This document shows positions 55,867 through 64,000 of a DNA stretch of 64,000 nt, in pieces. Under the pieces are notes generated by a model, which was given only the letters and a program-made list of their open reading frames with translations, made no database searches and was not told where the DNA came from. Each line of letters begins with the position of its first letter. The first letter of the stretch is position 1. The translations under genes were made by a program, and so were the position numbers. The stretch comes from Reyranella sp. (GTDB taxonomy: Bacteria; Pseudomonadota; Alphaproteobacteria; Reyranellales; Reyranellaceae): NCBI RefSeq assembly GCF_017305915.1, contig NZ_JAFKJN010000012.1, positions 152,389 to 216,388 of the forward strand. Direction: 5' to 3'.

Positions 55867-56841
55867 ATGAACCCGCGTCGCCTGTTTCTGGGCGCCATCA
55901 CGTGCGTAGCGTTCCTCGCGCCGGCCGCCTCCGCCGAGACCTGGCCCACCCGGCCCGTCAGCATGATCGTGCCCGCCTCGGCGGGCGGGCCGACCGATGC
56001 CATCGCCCGCGTGCTCGCCGAGCCGATGGCGGCCAGGCTCGGCCAGACCGTGGTGATCGACAATGTCGCCGGCGCCGGCGGCACGATCGGCGTCGGCAAG
56101 CTCGCGCGCGCGACGCCCGACGGCTATACGCTAGGCATCGGCCAGTGGTCGCACTATGTGCTGAACGGTGCCACCTACACGCTGCAGTACGACCTGCTGA
56201 AGGACTTCGCGCCGATACAGCTGCTGACCAACGGCCCGCTGCTCCTGGTGGCGCGCAAGACCCTGCCGGCCGATGACCTCAAGTCGCTGATCGCCTGGCT
56301 CAAGGCCAATGCCGACAAGGCCTCGGCCGGCACCGGCGGCGTCGGCGCGCCCGGCCACATCTCCGGCATCTTCTTCCAGAAGCAGACCGGCACCAGCTTC
56401 GCCTTCGTGCCCTATCGCGGCACCGGCCCGGCGCTGCGCGACCTGATGGCGGGGCAGATCGACCTGATGATCGACCAGGCCTCCAACGTCGTGCCGCAGA
56501 TCCAGGCCGGCACCATCAAGGCCTTCGCCGTGCTGTCGCCTCAGCGCCTCGCCTCGACGCCCAACGTGCCGACGGTCGACGAGGCGGGGCTTGCGGGCTT
56601 CCTCTCGGTGTGGCACGGCCTGTGGGCGCCGCGCGCGGTGCCGGCCGATGTGATCGCCAAGGTGAATGCGGCGGCCGCAGCCTCCCTCGCCGATCCGAAG
56701 ACGCGCGAGAAACTGGCTGCGCTGGGCCAGGAAGTGCCGCCCCCCGGCCAACAGAACCCGCAGGCGCTGGCGGCGTTCCAGAAGGCCGAGATCGAAAAAT
56801 GGTGGCCGATCGTCAAGGCAGCGGGCATCAAGGGCGAATGA
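55867..56841 (+). CDS. Bug-family tripartite tricarboxylate transporter receptor
   Basis: 324 residues. Signal peptide (LFLGAITCVAFLAPAASA) and Bug signature WPTRPVSMIVPASAGGPTDA. Binds an organic acid in the periplasm; no TctAB partner nearby. Ends ATGA over the start of the flavin monooxygenase gene. Second Bug gene of the window. Confidence 0.9.
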   Translation: MNPRRLFLGAITCVAFLAPAASAETWPTRPVSMIVPASAGGPTDAIARVLAEPMAARLGQTVVIDNVAGAGGTIGVGKLARATPDGYTLGIGQWSHYVLNGATYTLQYDLLKDFAPIQLLTNGPLLLVARKTLPADDLKSLIAWLKANADKASAGTGGVGAPGHISGIFFQKQTGTSFAFVPYRGTGPALRDLMAGQIDLMIDQASNVVPQIQAGTIKAFAVLSPQRLASTPNVPTVDEAGLAGFLSVWHGLWAPRAVPADVIAKVNAAAAASLADPKTREKLAALGQEVPPPGQQNPQALAAFQKAEIEKWWPIVKAAGIKGE

Positions 56842-57830
56842 AAGTCGGCGTCCTGCAGTTCTTCAGCTGGCCCGGCCGCCATGGCCCGCTGGAAGAGGTC
56901 TATGCCCGCGCCCTCGAGCGCATCGAGATCATGGACAAGGTGGGCTTCGACGCCGTCTGGCTGGCCGAGCACCATTTCACCACCTTCAGCGTCTGCCCGT
57001 CGGTGCACATGCTGGGCGTGCTGGCGGCGGCGCGCACCGGGCGGCTGCGCATCGGCACCGCGGTGTCGCTGGCCGCGCTTTACCATCCGCTGCGGCTCGC
57101 CGAGGAAGTGGCGCTGCTCGACGTGCTGTCGGGCGGCCGGGTCAACTGGGGTGCCGGTCGTGGCTTCGCGCACTCCGAGTTCAACGCCTTCGGCGTGCCG
57201 GTCGAGGAATCGGCCGACCGCTTCCGCGAGGCCGTCGAGATCGTGCTCAAGGCCTGGAGCGAGGAACGCTTCAGCTATCGCGGCACGCATTTTGCCTTCG
57301 ACGATATCGAGCTGCTGCCCAAGCCCTTGCAGAAGCCGCTGCCGACCTGGATGGCGGCGACCTCGGAATCGGCGATCGACTGGGCGGCCGGCCGCGGCTT
57401 CTCGATCCTGATGGACCCGCACGCCTCGATGACGGAACTGGGTGCCAAGCGCCGGCGCTATGCCGACAAGATGGCCGAGGCGGGCTTCTCCGATCACGGC
57501 CGCGACATCCCGATGGCGCGGCTGGTGGCGCTGGCGGGCAGCGCCGGCGAGGCCGAGACGATCGCGCGGCGCGGCGCGCAATGGCTGGTCGATGCCTATG
57601 CCGGCCCGCAGCACAGCCATCGCAAGAACATGCCGCCGCGCACCTACGACGGCAAGGAGCCGGCGCAGCACTATGTCGACAGCGTCATCCTGCACGGCAC
57701 GCCCGAGATGCTGGTCGACAAGGTCGCCGAGCTCCAGGAGACGATCGGCCTCAATTACCTGATGTGCGCCCCGCTCAGCCGCGACAGCTTCCGCCTGCTC
57801 GCCGACAAGGTCGTGCCGCGCCTGATCTGA
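56838..57830 (+). CDS. LLM-class flavin-dependent monooxygenase
   Basis: 330 residues. Luciferase-like TIM barrel: MKVGVLQFFSWPGRHGPLEE, DAVWLAEHHF, GGRVNWGAGRGFAHSEF. Uses FMNH2 and O2 to oxidise an unknown substrate. Last gene of the operon with the RpiR regulator, aminotransferase and Bug receptor, which hints at degradation of one amino or organic-acid compound. Confidence 0.92.
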   Translation: MKVGVLQFFSWPGRHGPLEEVYARALERIEIMDKVGFDAVWLAEHHFTTFSVCPSVHMLGVLAAARTGRLRIGTAVSLAALYHPLRLAEEVALLDVLSGGRVNWGAGRGFAHSEFNAFGVPVEESADRFREAVEIVLKAWSEERFSYRGTHFAFDDIELLPKPLQKPLPTWMAATSESAIDWAAGRGFSILMDPHASMTELGAKRRRYADKMAEAGFSDHGRDIPMARLVALAGSAGEAETIARRGAQWLVDAYAGPQHSHRKNMPPRTYDGKEPAQHYVDSVILHGTPEMLVDKVAELQETIGLNYLMCAPLSRDSFRLLADKVVPRLI

Positions 57831-57858
57831 CGAAACTGATTGCAGTCTCTCGTCCGCC

Positions 57859-57966
57859 GCGTCCGGGGCGTCCGGACGCGTCCGGCCTGGGGGGTGGTGC
57901 CGGATCCCGGATTCTTGAGAAAACCCTTATGGAATCGGCATCGGAGGTGTCCGGCCGCGGGCCGGA
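57859..57966. repeat. GC-rich direct and inverted repeats between convergent genes
   Basis: Three GCGTCCGG copies at about 10-base spacing (57859, 57868, 57878) include a perfect CCGGACGCGTCCGG palindrome. A second inverted repeat TCCGGCC/GGCCGGA lies at 57950-57966. Both are in the 150-base gap between the monooxygenase and XRE genes. Confidence 0.6.
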
Positions 57967-57980
57967 TTCAGGGCTGTGCT

Positions 57981-58781
57981 CTAGCCCGACGCCCAGCCGC
58001 GCATCACCGCGGCGGTCTCGCGATCCATCGGGAAGAAGCTTTCGATGCGCAGCTCCTGCGCCGTGATGTCCTGCGGCGTGCCGAGCGTGGCGATGGTGGT
58101 GAACAGGCGCAGCGAGACGTCGCCTTTGCGGAAATGCATCGGCAGCACCACGGGGCCCGCCGCGGGATCGGCCGCGGTTGCCGTCCGCACCGCGCGCACG
58201 CCGTCATAGGCCAGCAGCCGCTCGAGCAGCGCCGCCGTCTCGGGCCAGCCGTCGGCCGCGGCATCGGCCTCGACGCTGCGCAGGAAGTAACGCACGACCT
58301 CGGCCCAGTTGAGCAGATACGGCCGCAGCACGTCGGGCCCGACCAGCGCATCGGCGAGATTGATCGCGGTGCCCGGTGCGATCGGCCCGACCAGGAACTC
58401 GACCAGCTTGACCGCGCCGCCATTGGCCTTGCGCAGGTTCCACTGACGGTCGATGGCGACCGCGGGGTATGGCTCCTGCTGCGCCAGGATGAGATCGATC
58501 GCCGCGCGCACCTCGCCCCATTCCGGCGCGTCGATATCGGTCTCGCGCCACACCGGTGCGAAGCCAGCGGCGATCAGCAGCGCATTGTGCTGGCGCAGCG
58601 GGATGTCGAGCGCCGTCGCCAACCGCACCACCATGTCGCGCGAGGGCGCGGCGCGGCCGAGCTCGAGGAAGCTGAGATGCCGTTGCGAGATCTCGGTCCG
58701 CCCCGCCAGCTCGAGCTGCGACCAGCCGCGCCGCTGCCGCCATTCGCGAAGCTTCGAGGCGAATCCATTGTCGTGCGCCAT
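57981..58781 (-). CDS. XRE-family regulator with MmyB-like ligand domain
   Basis: 266 residues. N-terminal HTH (LREWRQRRGWSQLELAGRTEISQRHLSFLE) and a C-terminal MmyB-type domain (DRQWNLRKANGGAVKLVEFL). Divergent from the EamA exporter/SDR pair with an 81-base gap, so that pair is its likely target. Confidence 0.9.
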   Translation of the reverse strand: MAHDNGFASKLREWRQRRGWSQLELAGRTEISQRHLSFLELGRAAPSRDMVVRLATALDIPLRQHNALLIAAGFAPVWRETDIDAPEWGEVRAAIDLILAQQEPYPAVAIDRQWNLRKANGGAVKLVEFLVGPIAPGTAINLADALVGPDVLRPYLLNWAEVVRYFLRSVEADAAADGWPETAALLERLLAYDGVRAVRTATAADPAAGPVVLPMHFRKGDVSLRLFTTIATLGTPQDITAQELRIESFFPMDRETAAVMRGWASG

Positions 58782-58862
58782 CCTGTACCTGCCGGGTAGT
58801 TGCGGCCCTGCGGCCTCTCGCGAACATTGCACGGCGTTCGGCGCGGTGACAGGAGGCGAGAC

Positions 58863-59756
58863 GTGGGCGAGTGGTTCGGCGTGTTGATCGCCATCGTGTC
58901 GAGCTCGCTCGGCGGCACCGCGGCGGCGGTCACGCGCTATCTGGTCGGCAGCGCCGATCCGCTGACCCTGGCGATCCTGCGCTGGGGTATCGGCTTCGTC
59001 TGCGTGGCTCCGGTGGCGCTCGCCCTGCGCGTGCGCTGGCCGACGCGTGCCGACTGGCCGGGCGTGGCGCTGCTGGGCTTCGCCTTCTACGGCCTGTTCT
59101 TCATCTTCTACAATCTCGCGATCGGCTACACGACGGCGGCGCGCGCCAGCCTCGCGCTCTCGACCCTGCCGCTGCAGACCATGATCGTCGCCGCCCTGCT
59201 CGGCATCGAGCGTCTGAGCTGGCGCAAGACCACCGGCGTGCTGATCGCGGTGATCGGCGTGTGCGCCGCGCTGGCGTCGGGGCTCGCCGGCGCGCCGCAA
59301 GGCGCCTGGCGCGGCGAGCTGATCATGGTCGGCGCGGTGCTCTGCATGTCGTTCTACAACGTGCTCTCGCGGCCGTTCATCCAGCGTTCGAGCGCGCTGG
59401 GCTTCCTCGCCGTCGGCATGGGCAGCGGCGCGCTGGCGCTGGTGGTCGCGGGCCTGCTCACCGGCCGCGTTGCGGTGCTCGCAAGCTTCGGCCAGGCGCA
59501 GTGGCTGGCCGGACTCTATCTCGGGGTCGCGGGCGGCGCGCTCGCCTTCATCCTCTGGGTGCTGGCCTTGCAGCGCGCTTCGCCGACGCGCGTCGCCAAC
59601 ACCATGACGGTCAACCCGATCGCCGCCGCGCTGCTGGCGCAGCAGCTGGTCGGCGAGCCGCTGACGCTCGATCTGCTGCTCGGCCTGGTCGCGGTGTTCG
59701 CCGGCATCTGGATCGCCACCGCCGAAGGCGCGAAGGCCGCGCCGCGCGCCACGTGA
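58863..59756 (+). CDS. EamA/DMT-family transporter
   Basis: 297 residues with ten membrane helices in two EamA repeats. Starts at GTG (VGEWFGVLIAIVSS) with GGAGG upstream. Exporters of this family move metabolites or amino acids. The stop overlaps the SDR start (GTGA). Confidence 0.88.
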   Translation: MGEWFGVLIAIVSSSLGGTAAAVTRYLVGSADPLTLAILRWGIGFVCVAPVALALRVRWPTRADWPGVALLGFAFYGLFFIFYNLAIGYTTAARASLALSTLPLQTMIVAALLGIERLSWRKTTGVLIAVIGVCAALASGLAGAPQGAWRGELIMVGAVLCMSFYNVLSRPFIQRSSALGFLAVGMGSGALALVVAGLLTGRVAVLASFGQAQWLAGLYLGVAGGALAFILWVLALQRASPTRVANTMTVNPIAAALLAQQLVGEPLTLDLLLGLVAVFAGIWIATAEGAKAAPRAT

Positions 59757-60547
59757 CCGCCGTCGTCACCGGCGGCGGGCGCGGCCTCGGCCGGGCCTTC
59801 GCGAGGGCGCTGGCGGCCGACCGTACCGTTGCCGTCGTCGCGCGCTCGCAGGCCGAGCTCGAGGAGACGGTCGCCTCGGGCAGCGGCCGCATCCGGGCGT
59901 TCGTGGCCGATGTCACCGACGCCGCCGCCGTCGACGCGGCCTTCTCGGCGATCGAAACCGCGCTGGGACCGATCGACCTGCTGGTCAACAATGCCGGCAT
60001 CGTCGGCCCGCTCGGGCCGTTCGCCGATGCCGGCGTTGCCGGCTGGTGGCGCACCCTGGAGGTCGACCTGCTCGGGCCGGCGATCTGCGCCCATCGCGCG
60101 CTGCCGTCGATGCTGGCGCGCCGCCAGGGCCGCATCGTCAATGTCGCCAGCGGCGGCGGCGCCACCATGTTCCCCTACTTCTCGGCCTACGTGACCGCCA
60201 AGACCGCGCTGATCCGCTTTTCCGAATGCCTGGCTCACGAGGTACGGGACCGCGGCATCGCGGTCTTCGCCATGGGGCCGGGCACGGTGCGCACGGCGAT
60301 GAGCGAGCATTCGCTGAACTCGCCCGAGGGTCGCCGCTGGCTGCCGTGGTTCGCCGACATCTTCGCCGAAGGCCGCGACCTGCCGCCCGAGCGTCCGGCC
60401 GCGCTGTTGTGCGCGCTGGCCTCGGGCCGCTACGACGCCTTGTCGGGGCGCTACGTCAATCCGGCGGACGACCTCGACCGGCTGCTCGGAGAGGCGGCGG
60501 AAATCGCACGCCGCAGGCTTTACACCCTGCAGGTCGAGCGCCTCTAG
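59753..60547 (+). CDS. Short-chain dehydrogenase/reductase
   Basis: 264 residues. TGGGRGLG cofactor motif near residue 7, NNAG at 79-82, catalytic S133 and Y146xxxK150 (SAYVTAK). GTG start overlapping the exporter stop. Its end overlaps the convergent cupin gene by four bases. Confidence 0.9.
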   Translation: MTAVVTGGGRGLGRAFARALAADRTVAVVARSQAELEETVASGSGRIRAFVADVTDAAAVDAAFSAIETALGPIDLLVNNAGIVGPLGPFADAGVAGWWRTLEVDLLGPAICAHRALPSMLARRQGRIVNVASGGGATMFPYFSAYVTAKTALIRFSECLAHEVRDRGIAVFAMGPGTVRTAMSEHSLNSPEGRRWLPWFADIFAEGRDLPPERPAALLCALASGRYDALSGRYVNPADDLDRLLGEAAEIARRRLYTLQVERL

Positions 60548-60867
60548 ACTTTGACCGGGCCGTAGAAGATCACCCAGATCGCGAAGTCGTCGGTGAAGTC
60601 CTCGAAGCCGTGCGGCGCCTGCGCGGCGGCAAAGCACATGTCGCCCGCGCTCACGGCCGTGCGCTTGCCGTCGACGCGATAGAAGCCGCTGCCTGCTGCC
60701 ACGACATAGACCTCGTCGCGCGTGTGCGGCGTCTGCGGCCCGTCGGTCGGCCTGGGCGTGAAACGGATCTCGAGATCGCCGTCGACGAACGCCTCGGCCG
60801 AGCGCCCCGGCCTCCACGGCAACTGCCGCGCCGCGGCGAGCGCGATGGGATCGGGTGTGCGGTCCAT
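60544..60867 (-). CDS. Cupin-domain protein
   Basis: 107 residues from an ATG with GGAGGAGG upstream. A single cupin barrel (HTRDEVYVVAAGSGFYRVDG and APHGFEDFTDDFAIW) with a metal-type histidine pattern. Function unknown; it could be a small dioxygenase or a binding protein. Confidence 0.8.
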   Translation of the reverse strand: MDRTPDPIALAAARQLPWRPGRSAEAFVDGDLEIRFTPRPTDGPQTPHTRDEVYVVAAGSGFYRVDGKRTAVSAGDMCFAAAQAPHGFEDFTDDFAIWVIFYGPVKV

Positions 60868-61031
60868 AGGTCCTCCTCCGCTCATGAAGTAGGTCAAGGA
60901 TAGTGACCCTACTACCCACAGCATTGACCCGGATTCGGTATGGCTTTTGCGTTACAATTCCGCAGGGCAGACGCGGACTGTCCCGTGCCTCGCCCATCAC
61001 GTGAGAGTCGAGACCCAAGTAGGAGATCGAT

Positions 61032-61421
61032 ATGTGTGATTATTCACTCGAGGCCTATCAGTCACGACCTGCCGCCGTCGGCGAGAAGCTCACCCTCGGG
61101 CGTTTCGCGAGCGGTTCCATGGGATTTGCCGGCGGCACCGTGTGCGACACGGCCGTATGCATCCCCGCCGAGTCCAAGCTGCTCCTGGAGGGCATCGGCG
61201 AAGGCACGCAGAAGGAGCACGGCGTCGGCGCGGTGGAGGAGGTCGCCATGACCCGCCTCGAAACCGGCCTCTACAAGGACGCCGTGCGCTTCTCCAACGG
61301 CACCGTGGTGCTGCTGCAGCGTCTGGACATCGGGCTCAGCGCGGTGGTGATGACCTACGGCGCCGAGCAAGCCGAGGCGGCTCCGACCGCACCGGCGCGC
61401 GAGCCCGAGCTGGTGGGCTGA
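61032..61421 (+). CDS. Conserved protein of unknown function
   Basis: 129 residues beginning MCDYSLEAYQSRPAAVGEKL, a start I associate with an uncharacterised alphaproteobacterial family. Contains a CDTAVCIP cysteine pair and no signal peptide or membrane helix. GGAG lies upstream. A GC-rich hairpin follows. Confidence 0.65.
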   Translation: MCDYSLEAYQSRPAAVGEKLTLGRFASGSMGFAGGTVCDTAVCIPAESKLLLEGIGEGTQKEHGVGAVEEVAMTRLETGLYKDAVRFSNGTVVLLQRLDIGLSAVVMTYGAEQAEAAPTAPAREPELVG

Positions 61422-61452
61422 CCGGCTGAGCTGAATGACCGTGACGGGCGGG

Positions 61453-61477
61453 GCCCGCCAAGCGAGCCCCGCTTCGT
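61453..61477. terminator. GC-rich hairpin between convergent genes
   Basis: GCGGGGC/GCCCCGC arms around an 11-base loop with a weak TTCGT tail on the plus strand, in the gap between the orphan gene and purH. Coordinates are accurate to a few bases. Confidence 0.45.
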
Positions 61478-61487
61478 CAGCCGCATC

Positions 61488-63101
61488 TCAGTGGCGGAAG
61501 TGACGCATCCCGGTGAAGACCATGGCGAGGCCCTGGGCGTCGGCGGCCTCGATCACTTCCTTGTCGCGCATCGAGCCGCCGGGCTGGATGACCGCGGTGG
61601 CACCGGCCTCGGCCGCGGCCAGCAGGCCGTCGGCGAACGGGAAGAAGGCATCCGACGCCACGACGCTGCCGATCGCCGGGCTCTGCTTCAGGCCCGCCGC
61701 TTCGCCTGATTCGGCGGCACGGATCGCGGCGATGCGCGAGGAATCGCGGCGGTTCATCTGGCCCGCGCCGATGCCGACCGTGGCGCCGTCCTTGGCGTAG
61801 ACGATGGCGTTGCTCTTCACGTGCTTGCACACCGTGAAGGCAAACAGCATGTCGTCGATCTCCTTCGGCGTCGGTGCACGTTTTGTCACCACCTTGAGAT
61901 CGGCGCGCGCGATATGGCCGTTGTCGCGCGTCTGGAAGAGATAGCCGCCGGCGACGCTGCGCAGGGTCATGCCGGCCGTGTTCGGATCGGGCAGCGTGCC
62001 GGCGAGCAGCACGCGCACGTTCTTCCTTCTGGCGAAGATCTCCAGCGCCTCGGGCGTCGCGTCCGGCGCGATCACGACCTCGAGGAACAGCTTGGCCAGC
62101 TCCTCGGCCGTCTTCGCTTCGAGCGCGGTGTTGACCGCGACGATGCCGCCGAAGATCGACACCGGATCGCACTCGTAGGCCTTGCGATAGGCGGTGAACT
62201 GGTCCTTCGCGACCGCGACGCCGCAGGGATTGGCGTGCTTGATGACGACGACCGCCGGCTCCTTGAACTCGGCGACGCATTCATAGGCCGCCTCGGTGTC
62301 GCCGATGTTGTTGTAGGAAAGCTCCTTGCCCTGGACGATGCGCGCGGTCGCGACGCCCGGGCGCTTGCTGCCGTCGGCATAGAAAGCGGCCTTCTGATGC
62401 GGGTTCTCGCCGTAGCGCAGCGTCTGCACGCGCGCGGCCGACAGCGTCAGCCGCTCGGGGAAGGTCTCGCCCTGCTGCGCGGCGAACCAGTTGGCGATCG
62501 CGGCATCGTAGGAAGCGGTGCGCGCATAGGCCTTGGCCGCGAGCCGGCGGCGCAGCGCCAGCGTGGTCGCGCCCTGGTGCGCGCCTATTTCGTCGAGCAC
62601 GGCTTTATAATCGGCGGGATCGACGACGACCGTGACGAAGTCGTGGTTCTTGGCCGAGGCGCGGATCAGCGCCGGGCCGCCGATGTCGATGTTCTCGACG
62701 CAGGTCGCGAAGTCGGCGCCGCGCGCCACCGTCGCCTCGAAGGGGTAGAGATTCACCACGACGAGGTCGATCGCTGCGATCTTGTGGTCGCTCATCGCCT
62801 TGGCGTGGCCCTTGTCGGTGCGGCGGGCGAGGATGCCGCCGTGGATCGCCGGCTGCAGCGTCTTCACCCGTCCGTCCATGATCTCGGGGAAGCCGGTGTG
62901 GTCGCTGACCTCGATCACCTCGACGCCGGCATCGCGCAGGGTCTTGGCCGAGCCGCCGGTCGACAGGATCGCCACGCCGTGCGCCGCCAGCGCCTTGCCG
63001 AGCTCGACCAGCCCAGCCTTGTCGGATACCGAGATCAGCGCCCGCTCGATCTTCGCGAGGTCGGGCGTGGGCGAGGGCACGTATTTGGGGGAGGCGGACA
63101 T
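61488..63101 (-). CDS. purH: Bifunctional AICAR transformylase / IMP cyclohydrolase
   Basis: 537 residues. N-terminal MGS-like IMP cyclohydrolase domain ([21 protein letters not shown]) and C-terminal AICARFT domain ([29 protein letters not shown]). Catalyses the last two steps of purine synthesis. Monocistronic here. Confidence 0.97.
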   Translation of the reverse strand: MSASPKYVPSPTPDLAKIERALISVSDKAGLVELGKALAAHGVAILSTGGSAKTLRDAGVEVIEVSDHTGFPEIMDGRVKTLQPAIHGGILARRTDKGHAKAMSDHKIAAIDLVVVNLYPFEATVARGADFATCVENIDIGGPALIRASAKNHDFVTVVVDPADYKAVLDEIGAHQGATTLALRRRLAAKAYARTASYDAAIANWFAAQQGETFPERLTLSAARVQTLRYGENPHQKAAFYADGSKRPGVATARIVQGKELSYNNIGDTEAAYECVAEFKEPAVVVIKHANPCGVAVAKDQFTAYRKAYECDPVSIFGGIVAVNTALEAKTAEELAKLFLEVVIAPDATPEALEIFARRKNVRVLLAGTLPDPNTAGMTLRSVAGGYLFQTRDNGHIARADLKVVTKRAPTPKEIDDMLFAFTVCKHVKSNAIVYAKDGATVGIGAGQMNRRDSSRIAAIRAAESGEAAGLKQSPAIGSVVASDAFFPFADGLLAAAEAGATAVIQPGGSMRDKEVIEAADAQGLAMVFTGMRHFRH

Positions 63102-63192
63102 GGCGGGGTTTTAGCCCGCAGCCCCGTGGACCGCCATCGCCAAGACCCTGCTAGACTCACGCGGGGTGCGTAAGGCTTGAGGAACGTCGATT

Positions 63193-63672
63193 TTGAGTTT
63201 TGAACCCTATGTCTGGCTGAAATGGCTGCACGTGCTGAGCAGCACCGTCCTGTTCGGCACCGGCCTCGGCACCGCCTACCAGCTCTGGTCGGTCCATCGC
63301 AGCCGCAAGGCGCGCGCCATCCTCATCGTCGCGCGCGGTGTCGTCCGGGCGGATTGGTGCTTCATCCTGCCGGCCGGCATCGTCCAGCCGGCCACCGGCC
63401 TCGGCCTGGCGATCGTCACGGGCACGCCGGTCAACGCGCCGTGGCTGGTCGCGAGCTATGTCCTCTACCTCGTGGCGTTCGCCTGCTGGGTGCCGGCGGT
63501 CGTGCTGCAGATGCGGGCGCGCGACCTCGCGGAGGAATCCGTCGTCTCCGGCGCGCCGCTGCGCTACGAGTACCATCTGGCCATGAGGCGCTGGTTCGTG
63601 CTCGCCTGGCCCGGCTTCGGCGCGCTGGTCCTGGTCTTCCTGCTGATGACCGCCAAGCCGCAGTTCTGGTGA
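63193..63672 (+). CDS. DUF2269-family membrane protein
   Basis: 159 residues with four membrane helices. Starts at TTG (MSFEPYVWLKWLHVLSSTVLFG) with AGGAA upstream. The conserved WLKWLHVLSS start is typical of DUF2269. Function unknown. Confidence 0.8.
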   Translation: MSFEPYVWLKWLHVLSSTVLFGTGLGTAYQLWSVHRSRKARAILIVARGVVRADWCFILPAGIVQPATGLGLAIVTGTPVNAPWLVASYVLYLVAFACWVPAVVLQMRARDLAEESVVSGAPLRYEYHLAMRRWFVLAWPGFGALVLVFLLMTAKPQFW

Positions 63673-63748
63673 TCAGGCCGCGACGGCACGCATTGTAGGC
63701 GGTGCCTTTCTAGACTATGCGGACGCATTCTAGAATGCGGAGAAGGCC

Positions 63749-63877
63749 ATGGGCGTCAGCATCAAGAGTGCCGAGGCCGAGCGTAAGCTGAGGCGTGTTT
63801 CCCGTCTCCTGGGCAAGAGCATGACTGCCACGGTGATCGAATTGGCGGACGGTAATACCAGCCGACGAAAATCCTGA
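63749..63877 (+). CDS. Short VapB-like antitoxin-type protein
   Basis: 42 residues: MGVSIKSAEAERKLRRVSRL followed by LGKSMTATVIELADG. The pattern SIKxxEAxRxxRxxxxxxGxSMT matches the N-terminal DNA-binding part of Rv0623/VapB-type antitoxins, usually ~70-90 residues. It is cut short by a stop, and no toxin gene follows within the 123 bases visible. Confidence 0.5.
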   Translation: MGVSIKSAEAERKLRRVSRLLGKSMTATVIELADGNTSRRKS

Positions 63878-63956
63878 CTCTTGCGAGATTTGAGTTTCCC
63901 TTCGCTGCAATGTTCGATTCTGTGTCTCCGGTCGGCGTATTGCGGCGGAGGACAGC

Positions 63957-64000
63957 ATGGGGCTCAAGATCGAGGTGACGCGGCTGGAGCTGTCGGCGAC
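63957..64000 (+). CDS. Start of an unidentified gene (cut by window)
   Basis: ATG with GGAGG six bases upstream opens MGLKIEVTRLELSA and runs off the edge. Too short to identify. Confidence 0.4.
   Translation, partial: MGLKIEVTRLELSA

Overview
The window is a chromosomal segment of a GC-rich alphaproteobacterium, probably of the Rhodospirillales/Reyranella type. This rests on gene content and order: an leuS-holA and parB-parA-rsmG-mnmG neighbourhood with ParB sites, a divergent ppsR/hemE pair followed by hemH-hemJ, two Bug-type solute receptors, and dispersed palindromic repeats of a kind common in Bradyrhizobium-like genomes. The genus is an inference. No tRNA, rRNA, insertion sequence, prophage or CRISPR array was seen.

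Layout. 1-6.9 kb: leuS (5' end cut by the window), a GT41 glycosyltransferase and an SGNH hydrolase on the minus strand, then holA. 6.9-13.1 kb: an OmpR-type regulator, a candidate small RNA with C-rich loops, a large hybrid histidine kinase and a MATE transporter. 13.1-14.4 kb: a short stretch of different composition with a ribbon-helix-helix protein, a tiny gene and two strong hairpin/T-run signals. 14.4-18.8 kb: parB, parA, rsmG and mnmG, with parS sites inside rsmG and mnmG. 18.9-24.8 kb: VapBC, a histidine phosphatase, a 36-codon ku remnant, ligD, mnmE and an HhH protein. 24.9-32.4 kb: an unusual binding protein, glnD, a 5'-truncated fic gene, a Bug receptor and ppsR. 32.4-37.5 kb: a possible origin-type spacer, hemE-hemH-hemJ, a split thiamine-diphosphate decarboxylase and a C45 hydrolase. 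37.5-42.3 kb: envelope glycan genes. 42.4-46.8 kb: small metabolic and regulatory genes. 46.9-51.3 kb: an RND efflux pair. 51.5-57.8 kb: a six-gene transport/catabolic operon. 58-64 kb: XRE regulator, DMT exporter, SDR, cupin, an orphan protein, purH, a DUF2269 protein, a stand-alone antitoxin-like gene and a gene cut by the right edge.

How it fits together. ParA, ParB and the two parS sites form the chromosome segregation module next to tRNA-modification and heme genes, which suggests an origin-proximal location. Accessory pieces (GT41-SGNH, the kinase/MATE block, VapBC and NHEJ genes) interrupt gene runs that are usually contiguous in relatives. Palindromic repeats have been inserted between genes, have apparently supplied the stop codon of one gene, and encode part of the LigD linker.

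The least expected items are the candidate anti-Shine-Dalgarno small RNA at 7750-7853, the ku remnant, the repeat inside ligD, the truncated fic gene, and the operon pairing a split decarboxylase with a C45 hydrolase.
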